A DNA stretch of 64,000 nucleotides from Carex sylvatica (Eukaryota > Streptophyta > Magnoliopsida > Poales > Cyperaceae), in assembly GCA_964058845.1 (NCBI GenBank), contig CAXKVR010000115.1:31770-95769 (forward strand). Direction: 5' to 3'. The notes beneath the pieces are model-generated. The model ran no database searches and had not been told where the DNA came from. It saw only the letters and a program-made list of their open reading frames with translations. Shown here piece by piece: positions 44,756 through 57,433 of this stretch. Position 1 is the stretch's first letter; every line of letters starts with the position of its first letter. A program made the translations under genes and the position numbers.

Positions 44756-47700
44756 CTAAGATGGCTTATCTTGTGGGTACGTCCCCTGACGTTGCTTGTT
44801 ATACACCCTATGGCGCCTTTCCCTTGCATAAACCACCCAAAATACAAGGGACAGCATAACAGCAGCAGAGACCATGACTAACCCGATATAGACCCATTTA
44901 CTGTACTTATTCAATCCGGGGCAATTGTTGGAGTGAATAGAGGTAAAGGTGTCACGAACAAAGGTACAATCTTCTAGCTGGTTCAGGAAGGGTCCATACT
45001 GGTACAGACCTTCACTTATATTGACAGCAGCAACCATTTGGTTGTAGATTTTAGGAGTGACTCGGCCCCTGGTGCTGCATATTTCTCGCCCAGATACAAC
45101 TTTAGTTTCACACTCATACCCCTTCCATACCTGAAAATTAATCTTGATTTTTAGCTTGTACCATTAACTGCAATGCTGCTATTTCTACTGGCATTACTAA
45201 TAATATTATTTTAATTTGTAAGTTAACAAAATCTAATGAAACGTCTAGTAGTGTTACTAGTAGCAGCATCTGGCCAGTAATGGACATAAAATGCAATGCT
45301 CAAGTGTAGGTTTTTTTGCATTAATTGTAAGTTTGCATGGTCTATTTGGGTTGTAAGACCACACCTTTTGATAAAGGTCTTTTACTGTATATGACTGTAT
45401 TAAGTGCAAATATTAATATAGGAATGTCGTGGAGCTTATTTATGACTTGTGCAATGGAACTTTTGAAGAGTTTATTTTTACAATTTACAAGAGCTTCATA
45501 TTAGTATACCTGTGTTGCATTACTTAAGTCGACCTCTCCAGCACTGCAACTACGGTTAGAGAGATCAGCATTGTAGGGATTGCAAAGCAGTGGCATCAAC
45601 GGCCCTGATTGATTAAAGTACAATGGAGTTGGGTTTGCTGGTATGTTTAGATTTGACACATTTGAAATGACCTGGTTGACTAGGTTGACCAACTGAGATG
45701 TGACCTCACGGCCTTTATAGAAGGAGTCATTTGCGGTTGCCACATCAACACATGGCAAAATGTCGTCTAGGGCTGTGTGCAAGTGAGGATGTGTAGCCCA
45801 ATCATCCATGGCGACACATGTGTCTTCCACCACACTAAGACATGTAAACATACAAATGTCTGAATTTAACTTGCATTAAGCATTTTTGTTCTCAATTACA
45901 TATCAGTAATAAAATGCATTAGATGAATACTGGCCATTTTCTCATATCTGCAGCTAATACCAAATATTTTTTTGGGAAATTAATGTTACACTAATTGTTT
46001 CATTAGGACGAACCAAGCTAATAGCTGCTTATTTTCTAAAATTTGTTGGACCATGTAGCCTTAATGCCCAATACCTTTGGGCTTTGACTTAATTTGGGCT
46101 CAAATGTCCAAATACTAAATGAAACGGAAATTCAATATGCTTCTTGGGTGTCATCTGAGTTTTAACAATGCTCCAAACAGGTTTTAGTGCAGCTTGCAAA
46201 ACATGAGAAATTCTGCCATTTTTTATTAAATTGTACCTAATAGATCAGCATGCGTTTCATACAAAGTATAAACACTATTGATAAAATATCATCTTGATAA
46301 AATTAAGAGGCGATTATATTTTTGAGAAAATAAAAACCAGAATTAACCAGAGCTGGAACCATAAATCCTACTTACTTGTGTAGAAGAAGAAATATGCCAC
46401 AAAGTATAAATGTCCCGGTCACAAGAATCCATCCAACAACAACCAGACTACAAAGTTTGACGTAGGGAGAAAATAATTAATATCTATGCTCACAACCAAT
46501 TCACTGGTAGATAATTAAGAGAAAACAGGGCTGACACTTACATTGAGACAACGAACTGCCACCCAAAAATCGAAAAACCTAGAATATAAAAGAAACGATA
46601 TTTAGATTCTTATATGAAGGACAATAATGGTAGTTATATACCTTATATGAACGTCAGCACTTACAGAATCCAACAAATGCTAGAAAAAGCATGACTGCCG
46701 CAATAACGATCAATGCCAATCTCCTGAAAAATAAGGGGAAATGAAACCCAAGGGGCTTGAGCAGTAAATTAAACACTCTTCAGTTCACTGAAATAATAAA
46801 GGTCCTTTGTAATTTATCCAATAATCTACACCTCTTGCAAATAATACCAATCTTCTTTTTTTTGTATTTACACAATGTAATTAAGAGCAAAAGTTAAGTC
46901 AAGCAATTGGGTAGTACATCGACGTTGAATTTTTTTTTGTCACACATCCTCAACCAAATAAACGTTACTAGTTTCTAGTTATATAACCCTAGTAACCAAC
47001 TTTTAGATCTACCAGGCTTTATTTAGTCAACTCAGGATCCAGAGCTAAAAACGGGTGAAAATTTTGACAGAGCAGTTTCTAATTCTTGCAGCGCATGGAC
47101 AATAGAGTCAAAACAGCACTGCATATGACTCGTGCACTGCATGAATAAAAAACTGCTTTGTTAAAATGTTTACTCCTAAAAACCCACTAGAGTTGGGAGC
47201 AAAGTTGTGGCAATGTAAATACACTCCATAAGATAAACGTTGCATGTATTACAAAGAGACCAACAAAAAAAGAAATTTGAAAACATACACATCATTGAGG
47301 ACTTTCTTGATTTTTCTGGAATTATCAAGCGTACGACTCTCGAGGTTGCTGGCTGATGAGTTCAATTTTGTCTGAGCTGTATCAATCTGGTTCATGACAT
47401 CTGATGGAAGAATAACCTGATCGACATCGACTTTCTTGGCTGCCGCGAGGCTGTCAGAGAAGTTTCTCAAATTTTCCACTGTGTAGTTGGACTGGCTCAC
47501 CACATAATCTAGAGTAGTTGTGGTGCTTTGATGGAATTTTCCCTGGCCGGTGTACAGCACCACACATCCAATTCTGATAGCAATGGAAATGTTAATTATG
47601 CTTGAATAGTGATCTAAGGGAAATGATCATTATTATCAGGAATTCAGTGATTTATTAACCTTGATTTTTTTCAATAGTATTTTGAACTAACTAATATTTA

Positions 47701-49637
47701 GCTACTCTTAGTTCACATTTAAATTCATGAAATAAGGAGAAAGGCTCAATTACTTCAAAACAAAATTAGGGTATTAGAACAAATTTTGGTCCAAGATAAG
47801 TGTTACAAGACAAAAACTGGAATCAATGGGGCAAATTAGTATAGAAAAAGGGAATAAATGTGTTGACAATTAAATATGTCCAGGAAAAGTAAAAATTAGT
47901 GCCAATTTGGAAGTGATATTTGTATTAACATAAAACATATATACCAGAATTGGGCTGGTGATGCACTTATTAAAACCCAATAATTGTTTTTGTAATTAAA
48001 TTATTTTACACTTTTAGATTTGATCTTTTACTTTTGTTGAGATCTCTGTTCATCTTTTAACAATTAGAGACATTTTAAGAATTCTGCATCACTATTGGTG
48101 TTGTGTGAAACATATCAAATTAAAAAGCATTTTAAAAACTTTAAAACAAAGAATAATATACTGTAGTAATTGTCTAGTATAGTAATTCATGTTAAAGAAT
48201 CAGTTCCAAACATTATTTAGGGAAAATGTCTTCAACCCTTATAATAGTTCGAAATATCATGTACACACCCCTCTAAAACTAAAGTTCTTTCATGCCCTTA
48301 CAAGATGGAATATCACTTGTGACCCTTCTTTCTTATTTTCTTAAAAGGATTTCCAAACTACTTCTTATCTCCCCCATTTTGAGAAAAATAATGAGGGAGG
48401 GAGCAGGAGCAGTTTTAACCATTAATGAGGAAAACCATGGATTATATTTTAAAGGGGTATACATTTTATTTTCAATTATATTCTTGTTGTTGGGCAAGAA
48501 TAAGGTAAATGGTTTAGTTGGCTCTAAGAGTTATATTATTCTACAATGACGAACTGACTATAATAGTCAAGATGTCAGTGAGCTATCAAGCTGAAAAACA
48601 GCTAGTAGCATTAAAAAATAAAAAAATTTAGTCATGTTTACTGACTCAACTAAGCCCCCTTTGGGTTAACCACAAACCAAATCTAACCAATTTTCTATGA
48701 TTAAGAGACATAATTAGATTGAAGAGAAATATTTACATGGCGGCAAGAGTGAATAGCACGAGAAGGATCAAGGAGAGTGCATAAGCTATGCGGGAATAGG
48801 AATAACTCCTACGGGGGCAACAGCAATGGCATATACAGATCATAAATAATGACAACCCAAATCCCAAGAACCATGCAAGTGCAATCGCAAACAGTGGAGC
48901 TGCAGTAAATCCCACTGACTGTATAAAAGAAATCAAGAAAAGAAAACAGGAAATTCAATGAAGTCATATAATAGGTCAGGTAATATGATTTAGTATATAG
49001 CATTGTGTATAAATAGGTAGGATTTAGGTGGGTTTTGTCCCAACCGGTTGTAATTTGAAAGAATTTTACAATTTGTTTCTCTCAAAATTAGGTGGGTTTT
49101 GCCTCACAAAATTAATGGTTGAGAACTTACAGCCCAGTAATGCTTATCACTAATATTCCAACCGCCATTATATTTCTTATATCCATCAAGAGGGTCTCTC
49201 CTGTGAGTCCTTTGCTCAGCAAGTACAAAAGAGCTGTTTTCTACAGGTACATCACCGACTGTCGGCGTTTCAGCAACTGATCTTCTCCAGTTCACCAACC
49301 CACCAAAAACCTTCTCCCCTTCAGAATTAGAACCAACAATGTCATTTTCACATACCGAAAAATCTAGACAAGGTTTGGGGCTTTAAGCAAAAGGGTATGG
49401 GCAAATTTTAGTCCATTTGAAATTAGAACCAAATCCCACGTAAATTTCAAGAAATAAACGGATACTTGCTGCAAAGCTCCTAGAGGTAACTCAAGCAAAT
49501 TAAAACTAAACCATAAGAGTATTTGAGGAACCTGACTGAAATTTCTCCTGCGGCTCGAGAGAAACATGCGACAGAATTACTGGAGGAGCTATGAGGAGAA
49601 GAAACGAACATAGCGTCAGTGAAAGAGGCAATGCCAT
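44756..49637 (-). CDS. Plant multi-pass transmembrane protein (At2g12400/At2g25270-like), nine exons
   Basis: Exons, in transcript order: 49637-49532, 49363-49131, 48918-48737, 47573-47289, 46723-46665, about 46578-46543 (one border uncertain by 1 nt; phase needs 37 nt), 46447-46376, 45834-45510 and 45130-44756. All use GT-AG introns and phases agree, giving about 557 residues. A signal peptide (MALPLSLTLCSFLLLIA) is followed by a luminal N-terminal region ending DKHYWA, two membrane helices at about 118-182 around a CHCCC cluster, and an extracellular-type loop (exon 4). Two helices follow at about 270-325, then a large Cys-containing loop (EDTCVAMDDW, ILPCVD, CNPYNADLSNRSC). A final helix lies at about 512-534 with a basic tail, ARERRHRVY. 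Exon order and motifs match an uncharacterised plant family with tweety-like topology; membrane location is inferred and function unknown. No disabling change is seen. Confidence 0.9.
47053..47175. mobile_element. 123-bp hAT-like MITE within an intron
   Basis: The terminal repeats GGGTGAAAATTTTGACAGAG and the complement of GAGTAAACATTTTAACAAAG are flanked by perfect 8-bp CTAAAAAC duplications (47045-47052 and 47176-47183). It lies in the intron between exons 4 and 5 of the membrane-protein gene. Same family as 4437-4560. Confidence 0.82.
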
Positions 49638-49647
49638 TTTCTTGAAA

Positions 49648-49650
<3 letters not shown>

Positions 49651-49678
<28 letters not shown>
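49651..49678 (-). repeat. GA/CT microsatellite in the 5' UTR
   Basis: About 14 CT units (GA on the transcribed sense strand) start 14 bp before the start codon of the membrane-protein gene. GA-rich leaders are common near plant core promoters, so a regulatory role is possible. Confidence 0.9.
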
Positions 49679-49699
49679 AAGAGATTTGATTAATCGTGT

Positions 49700-52600
49700 A
49701 ATGGTGGTGTATCTCTTTACTAACTCTAAACAGAAGCGAAGTAACAAAACAGGTAGGGTGGTAGACTGGTAGTGAGCGAGTTCAATGCAATGCAGTACCT
49801 TACTGTGAACAATGAGATATGTACGGTCCGTTTTATTCTGGCACGACTCTTAAAGCGATAGACACCGAAATGATTTGTGAGTCAGGCAGTCGGCTGGGAA
49901 GTTATTTTTGAAAGTACCGCAGGGATAATGTATACAGTACTTCTTCAATTTGGGTCGCAGCGTCCCTTACCCCAATAATATCCTGGATTTGTTGTTGTTG
50001 TCTTGTTGAGAAAATGGACACTAATACCCTCACGATTTTATTTTTATTTTTTTAATAGGTGACCATAACTTGTAGACTGTGGTTGCTTCTATCTGCCACG
50101 TACATAAAAAAAAAAAATCTACATTAATTTTATAAATGTGTCATGATCTTGTGAATTGCGAGTCATTAAATCAATTTTTTGCCTTTTGTATTATATTTGA
50201 TTGTTAATAGAAAATCTGAAGATGATATTTTTATTTAATTTTGATTTTGATCTTATGCTGACCTACAGATTATGACAGATTTATGGCATGGTTTCCATAA
50301 ACATTGAATGGGTCTACTAATACATCAAACAATCAACATTTCTTCTTTTTGTTAACTTTTACGAATTTTATGAAAATTATGCAGGAACTACAAGAGAAAG
50401 ATCCCAAATTGTATTGTATCATGAACTTTTAATCTCTTCAAATTGTTTCTGAATTTCAAACTTATCATATACATCACTATGCATATGAATAAAGTAGTCT
50501 CTATTTTAAACTAGAAAGTAAAAATTTCCTTCATGAGAAACTAATTAATAATTGATCCAATAGAAAAGTAACAAGGATTCATCGATAACAAATTAATATG
50601 ACAATTTTGATAACCGTAATTTGAAAATTCAACAATTAGAAATTAATTTACATGAAAAATGATTGAATTTGATGTAAGTTTTCACCTTTCTATTTTTAAA
50701 ATTATTTTATTCGAATTGAAAAAAAATGTTAAATTTTTTAACTAGTTGTCAATAGATTTTGGCCCATAGAAATACATGAGAACAATATATTTTTTTTGCT
50801 AAATAATTAGAAAAATAAGTATGAATATCGAAACCAATAAAATTAAAAAATAATGATTCAAGTCAAATAATTAACACACATATTACAATGTTAAAGAAAT
50901 CCTAAGAATAACAAAATTTGGATGCGCCGTTGGACTCTTAATTTAAGGAATTAATCAATCGTATTGAAGGGCATTTAGGTAAATTTGACTTGGGCAATAA
51001 TGAAGTGTAATTAGGCTTAAATTAGTATGATTGATTAAGGACATGTGGAAGCTTGAAGCATCCACCGCCAATGAAAAAAGAGGAACCTTATGCATCTCCG
51101 GACCCATGAGTTCCAATTTAGAGTTGTCCATTATCATAAAGAAAGATAATGATGTGATTTTATTTACTGTGAAGATATTTATTCATGTATTATGGAAGAC
51201 AAAATTAAGTGATCTTAAAGTGCATACTTTCAAAAAAGTCTTCTTTTTAGCACAAGGCATCAGAACCTCCTTTAGAAAAAAAATGTAAAAGCTAAAATGA
51301 ACGCCATAAAATATGCTATATTTGCAAAAGCTATATATTCTTATACAAAAGCTCTATATTCTTATATAAATAAAAAAGCGTTTACCGCATTTCAAAGTTA
51401 AATCATGACCCATCAATATATCAATATGTTTTCATGTTTGCCAATGGTATTAATGTAGTGTCATATAATTGACTCGAGTAAGGTAATTTTTGTTATGTAC
51501 ATGACAAGATTTCAAGTCGGATAATTTTTGCGCAATATTAAAAAATAAAAGTAGTTTTGAATAGTTCTATAAAAAAACATGACAAAGAACATAACCAAAT
51601 TTTCATTATTATTATTATTATTATTATTTTGGTAAAAGAAATTGGTAGGCCATAATCAATTTTTCGTCGGAGATGCCGCTGAAGAGAAATTATGGGACAC
51701 GGTAGTAACCTCTCTTATCTTAGCACAACTAGCATTAAACAAAGTTTAAATTGTCAATTATGGAATGAATGAGTTATGGGGATTTGAACACCTGCTGGGG
51801 CCGCGTTGGCAGTGGGACCCATGTTTGTTGGGAGCCCGACGTTGCTTTATTCTGTCTACGCCTCTTTGGATTTTTCCAAGCAAAGGAGTGAATTGTGAAA
51901 TGGTAAAGCTAGCTGCCAGCCTGCCACGCCTCCTTTGGGGCTAATAAATTAAATTCTGATATAAAGATAGAACTAGACCAAAACCCTAACATTTATTGGG
52001 CCTGTGATCAAAGTTTCTCGTACGGCCCATTAAGCAGTCTGGGCTGGAGGCCGAGGCTGCCTCAAAGCATGAATTGGAAACATTATGGGCTAGAACTCGG
52101 CCTTTTAAAAATAAGTTCACGAACTTTTCTTCTTGTACATTCAAATTTTCCAACGTCTAGAAAATTCATTGTAAATTCGATTAGTATTGGATCATTTTAG
52201 CACAGTGGATTGCATTATTTGTGTGCTTGGATGCTCCAATATGTTCTTAAATTCGACTAGTATTGGAACACTCTAGTACAATATAGTATAGATATCACAT
52301 ATTGCATTATCTCTATTTGATCCAATTCGAATGTTATGAATTGGTGCATTTAGGAGACACTGATCTTCCCATCAAAATCAGCCAGATACATTATTGTGTT
52401 TCTGATCACCTTATCTAAGGCTTGGTGATCAATACCAGCAGTGCATGCCATTCCAAAGAAAATAACATTTGTAGCTTTACACAAACTAACACCGTACATT
52501 CTCCTAATCTTAGATATGCAAGCAAGAATTAGGAAAGTACGAAACAGAATTCTTTTTCACAACCCGTAGATGATATAGGAGGGGGAAAAGGGCAACACGA

Positions 52601-53470
52601 GCACATGCAATTCTGGAAACTTCACTTAGAAATGCAATACTGGAACCTTCACTTAGAAATACAAGTTATTTGTTACCATGTAATAACATAGGAGGTCATA
52701 TGTACTGTATATGCAATTGATCTGGTAACTGTAAGGACATATCTTGTTACCTTTGTAATTTATAATCTTTTATATGATAACATCACATTACTGCAATAGG
52801 TTCATTTTAAACTTAATTACAGAATGACAGTTTACTGGTTTGGGCATTCTCCTCTTCAGGACAATTTGTGCCAGTTTAAACAGTAGCATCTGGAAATTGA
52901 AATTTCTGAGGGCTGAATCCATCTTTCCCATATCACGACAAAAGTTGTAACAAATAGAAGAATTTCTGTGGGCCAGATTTGCGGTTTTACCGATCATGGG
53001 TCATGACAAACCATGCAAATATGGAAACATTAACACTTTAGCATCCACGGATCACCACCAAATCTTTTCATGTTTCACTTAATCTGTACCCTTCAACAAA
53101 ATTGTCACAAGCGACAATGCTCGGTGAAATGGATAGATTTTAACGTTACATTTAGTATAATGAAAGTAATAACTTTAAGCCGTTCTTGTATCATGAACAA
53201 TCATTGAAAGAAATTTCTCTCAATAAGTTGTCATTATATTATAACGCTCCTTTACTTACCCCGTACAACAATTCAATTCCATATTTTGCTTGTTATTAGT
53301 GCCAGAGCAAGCTAATGCATGGCCGTATTCTTCTGGAAATTCCCGTTCCTTAGACTAGATCTTTAAACAGATTCTGTTTCTTCCTCCTTAATTACAAGTT
53401 TGCAGATCAACCAAGGAATATATCTCAAGCCAACTATATCGATCCTTCTCCGTCCTTACATAGGGCAGAG
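49700..53470. other. Intergenic DNA, no gene recognised
   Basis: The first few hundred bases are the presumed promoter of the membrane-protein gene. The rest is AT-rich; an ATT microsatellite lies at about 51606-51630. Short frames at 50955-51288 and 52788-52997 have no recognisable motif. Confidence 0.5.
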
Positions 53471-53479
53471 CCTTGAAAT

Positions 53480-54026
53480 CAACACCATCCGACAAAATTT
53501 CCGGAAATACCCTTCTCTTGCAATACAAATTGGTCTCCAATCAGCCTTTTAGCCGCTAGGAAAACTTTTGTGCTGAAGTGGTTGATCAATTATCACATCA
53601 GTCCCTTCAAAACAGTTCCCATTTCCTTACTGTACCATGGTGAATCCAGCGGCGGTGTGGTTCATTGACTCAGGTTGTGGCCACCATATGACCTGGAATC
53701 CTACTCTTTTTCAAAATTTAACACCAATTCCTTTTTCGCCAAATTTTCAAGCTGCAAATGGCTCCCCGCTTAGAGCGACTCACATAGGGGACATTGGATC
53801 TTTCTCAAATAAATTGTTTATTCCCAACACTTTTTTGGTACCTGATTTGAAATGTAATCTCCTCTCTGTGGGCCAGCTTTCCAACTATGGTGCAAGTTTT
53901 ATATTCTCTTCTCTGGGTTGTATAATAGAAGACTCAACAGGGCATGTGGTTGGAAGAGGGCGCAAGGTCGGCAATCATTTCATTTTGGATGAACTACACA
54001 TGTTTCGTCCTCAAGGTATGCATTAA
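53480..54026 (+). pseudogene. Copia protease-domain fragment
   Basis: The frame from 53637 (ACCATGG context) encodes the aspartic protease region of a Ty1/copia polyprotein. WFIDSGCGHHMTWN carries the catalytic D-S-G, and the fragment continues through PDLKCNLLSVGQLS to the typical end of that domain. Upstream DNA (from about 53480) looks like degenerate preceding pol sequence but is out of frame with stops. There is no integrase, RT or LTR nearby, so it is an isolated fragment. The protease would cut gag-pol in an intact element. It ends at a good splice donor (CAAG|GTATGC, 54016); see the downstream exon. It belongs to a different copia lineage from the element at 56.5-64 kb. Confidence 0.75.
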
Positions 54027-54029
54027 ACT

Positions 54030-55300
54030 TTACTGAATAATTACTAAATTGTTACTGATAATTACTTCATGATAATTTTCAAAAGCTCTTTGAGTGTATT
54101 TTGTTTATGTCATGGCATGGATTTCATAGTGATGTATTCATAGAAAAGGAACACCTCAAGTTTCTTCATGACATGGAAATTGAACCCGATCGACCTTTCG
54201 ATATAATTTTACCAGATATTGTATTTCTAAATTATTAGAAGGAAGCAACTAAAAAAACTGTTGAATATTACAAATTGATTTTCTTGTATCGTCGTTCACA
54301 GGTATATGATCTGTGGGTTGATAATGTTTGGTGGTTTACGTTACTTCCATTTTTGTCGTTTTTTTAGTGGATCATAAAGTGAAAGTAAATTAAACGTGAA
54401 TGAATTTAACTTTCGACCAGCCGAGAAAAGATACAGTGGTTATCGAAAAAATAAAGAACTTTATGGTATTTATATAATCCAAGCTAGGCTCTATGTCATA
54501 TATGTTGTTGTATACAATTCATTTATGCATTCATTGCTTGTATTGTGGTGAATTTATAGAGCAATTAAGAATTTCTCTAGAACACCATAGAAGTTTTGCA
54601 GCAGTATAATACATGAATGAAGTTTAAAAATAAATAAAAAAACAAATGCATTGACAGTCTTGCCAAATTCATCGATCATCGTGTTATTTATTTTATTTTT
54701 TTTATAAAAAGATCATCATTCCAGCCCTCCTAAAATAATCGGTTCTCCTGATCTTTTCTTCTCATATTATCTACTCATCTATGGATCATTGTATCTGTCA
54801 TGGAAGTTCTTGTATGGTATCAAGAACTACTCTAAAGGTTTTTTGTCAATGTATTTTTTGGGTTTTATTTCATCAAAGTTCTCCAGAGATAATCCATAGT
54901 CTTTTTTTTATTATTATATCCCTCTGATCTCTCTCTCTCTCTCTCTATATATATAAATACATGTGTGTGGGTGTGTCTATATGTAGAATATTTCCTGTTG
55001 CATTTTACTCTCTCAATAGTTAATGGGCTGTAGAAATGTTGCATGCATCACAACTGTATACATTCTTATTAGTTTTGGTAGAAAAATTGTTAGATTCTAA
55101 CAATACTATCTTAGTTTTCTTATATAACTCTATATATAAACATATCTATTGCATAATTGATCCCTCCCCCCTTTCTCATAATTCTTCATATGTAAATTTG
55201 TTATTATTGGATGCTGACTTTCTGTTATATATGTTAATTATTGTTACTTGGCTATTGGTCTCTAATAACTAGCCATGGTAAACAAATTAGACCTAATACG
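54030..55300. other. AT-rich non-coding DNA (possible intron)
   Basis: Contains CT and TG microsatellites at about 54930-54975. No gene recognised. It could be an intron joining the copia fragment to the exon at 55349. Confidence 0.45.
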
Positions 55301-55348
55301 TCATGACCTTAATTAATGTGTGTACTTATTCCATTTCTTTTGGGGCAG

Positions 55349-55683
55349 GAATGGGGAGGAGGCTGCAAATGGCCATGGCAAGTGAAACGAACCCCTCAAG
55401 CAAACGGGCACAGAGAAATGCTGCTTCGGATAGCATTTCACGACAGCTCGTGTCTGCTTCAAGTGAAGCAAACAATAGAAGAAGGTTGAAAAGGAGTACA
55501 ACTGAGATAAGAAACATTGCAATTCAACCCCTTAAAGTGCCTCAATTGGAAACTACTCTCAGATGGATTAAAAGTGAACTCATGGATGATCGAGTGGAAA
55601 TTTCCGATGATGATTCTTTTCTCATTGATCTCGAGGTTTATAAACATAATCTATGGAGCTTGGGGTATCAACATAATCTATGA
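55349..55683 (+). CDS. Hypothetical exon or small protein
   Basis: An open frame follows a plausible acceptor (TTTTGGGGCAG|GA). From Met at 55351 it encodes about 110 residues: a basic Ser/Arg-rich first half (SKRAQRNAASDSISRQLVSA, then NNRRRLKRSTTEIRN) and an acidic second half (LETTLRWIKSELMDDRVEIS, then DDDSFLIDLEV). There is no family I recognise. Codon use and composition look coding compared with neighbouring AT-rich DNA. The reading phase fits a splice from the copia protease fragment ending at 54015; together they would give a 237-residue frame. It may instead be the last exon of an otherwise lost gene. Confidence 0.4.
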
Positions 55684-55947
55684 AATAAGTTTTTAATCTT
55701 ACCGTTGGGAAAAAATAAGGTTTTTTTTTTTAATATGAATAATCCGTGTGATAATACTTTATTCTATTTTCCTATATATGCACTGATGATCATCCTTCTT
55801 TAATCTTTCTCCTCTGTGTTTTTTTCCTTCTTGAGCAAAGACAACTGTGTTAAGTCTCCCAAATAAGAAATTGTAATGATTAAAGAATTCCTTTAATTAG
55901 ACCATAAAAATAAATAAACCAATGAAATGAAATTACTAGATCATTAC

Positions 55948-56008
55948 CTGCCAAGCAATAGCATTGGTCCAGTAATGTTTATCAACGCTGCTCCATTTTC
56001 CGAAGAAT
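55948..56008 (-). pseudogene. Exon-like remnant resembling exon 2 of the membrane-protein gene
   Basis: On the minus strand this reads FGKWSSVDKHYWTNAIAWQ followed by a splice donor CAG|GTAATG. The functional gene has GGWNISDKHYWA just before its exon 2 donor. The shared G-x-W-x(3)-DKHYW is short, so relatedness is tentative. Confidence 0.3.
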
Positions 56009-56515
56009 AAAAAAAGGGCGGTCCCGGTTCGAGGGGCATTAGACCAAATTCAGTCTGATTTCCGGTTGAAACTGTTCAATCGAAATTAAGATTTGTGTGT
56101 ACGTAATCCTCACAGATTTTACAACTTTTTTTACACGAATCTCAATATTGATCGAACAACTAGGACAGAATATTAATTGGACCCAATTGATCTGATATTC
56201 ATTGTACCGGTTTCGATTCCTCGTCCGAAATAGAGATTATGCAATCACTGATGAGGCCCAGGTTGTTCCTCACATGAAAAAACTGGGCCTTACTAAGAGA
56301 AACACCAATTAAATAAAATAATCAAGGGATACTATATTATGAACTTCCCAAAGAAAACACCCAAATAAATATGATTATTGGCATTAAAAATATTATATCA
56401 GATGGAACAGTCGGTCTAACATGAGATCCAGCCCAGCTAAGCTTGTTGATTTTCGGGCCAGATCAAAATCGGGCTAAAATTGTCATTCCTAAATAAATAA
56501 GAGAAACTTAATTTT

Positions 56516-57048
56516 TGTTGCGGAACATCCGAATATAACATAGTGGGATCGAAATCTCGTATTAATCGGTTTGTTTGAATACTATAAATTTATATAGTGG
56601 GGATTTAAATTTTAAAAATTATTCAATTTTAGGAAAAATAATTTTTGATACATTTTAATTATAATATTTTTATAGGGGTTAGCTGTAAAAAAGACAATAA
56701 TTAAGAAGATATTGGATTTATTAATTGGTTCGTCCGTTATGGGAAACTCGAATCCATTACCTAATTCTTTATGAAGAGGTGCATTGTTTTTTATATAAAC
56801 ACTATCCTTCTGTCTCTTCTCTAACAGAAGAAAAACGTGTGAATAGTGACAGTCAATTAAAGAGAGAAAAGACAGAGAGCACCGAGAAGACTCTGTTAAG
56901 GCTTAAATGTTTTAGGTCATGAAAAACGCAGGGCTTCCGACTTCGACTTGTGATTCCTTATAGAACCAGTGATACTGTTATGCTCACAAGATCTGCTTCC
57001 GCATGAAGATTAACAGAGTAATTTGTAAGTTATATCCGTTAATTAACA
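56516..57048 (+). mobile_element. 5' LTR of a Ty1/copia element
   Basis: The segment begins TGTTGCGGAACATCCG and ends TTAATTAACA, with TGTT/AACA inverted ends, immediately before a primer-binding site. A TATA-like TTTTATATAAAC is at about 56790. About 533 bp. The left border is inferred from the TG end, because the 3' LTR is outside the window. Confidence 0.7.
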
Positions 57049-57049
57049 T

Positions 57050-57062
57050 TGGTATCAGAGCA
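57050..57062 (+). promoter_or_regulatory. Primer-binding site (initiator-Met tRNA type)
   Basis: TGGTATCAGAGCA, two bases after the LTR end, is the standard plant copia primer site complementary to the 3' end of initiator methionine tRNA. Confidence 0.9.
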
Positions 57063-57433
57063 TTTATGGCATGTATTCTGGTTTTAATACATAATAGGAT
57101 TTTTTTTTTAAAAACGCCTAATTTAAAATTTAAAATTTGGATTCAAATTATTTTTCAGTATAGAAATTTCAGATTTGATTTATAAATTTTTTTTGGTAAA
57201 TTTAATAAATCTAAATACGGATTTTATTTTTAAAAAATCGTATTTAAATGTATCCACTGTTTTTTGGATTTTTTTTTTTAAATGTATCTTTTGGAGATGC
57301 ATTGCAAAACAGTGATCACTTGTGGTGGAATATGGAGATGCAAAGCAAAACAATCCATTTTTTTCATTCCTCGGATCTTATACAATTGGGTTGGACGATT
57401 TTCTAGTTCAAATGAATCACAACCATCCAATAA

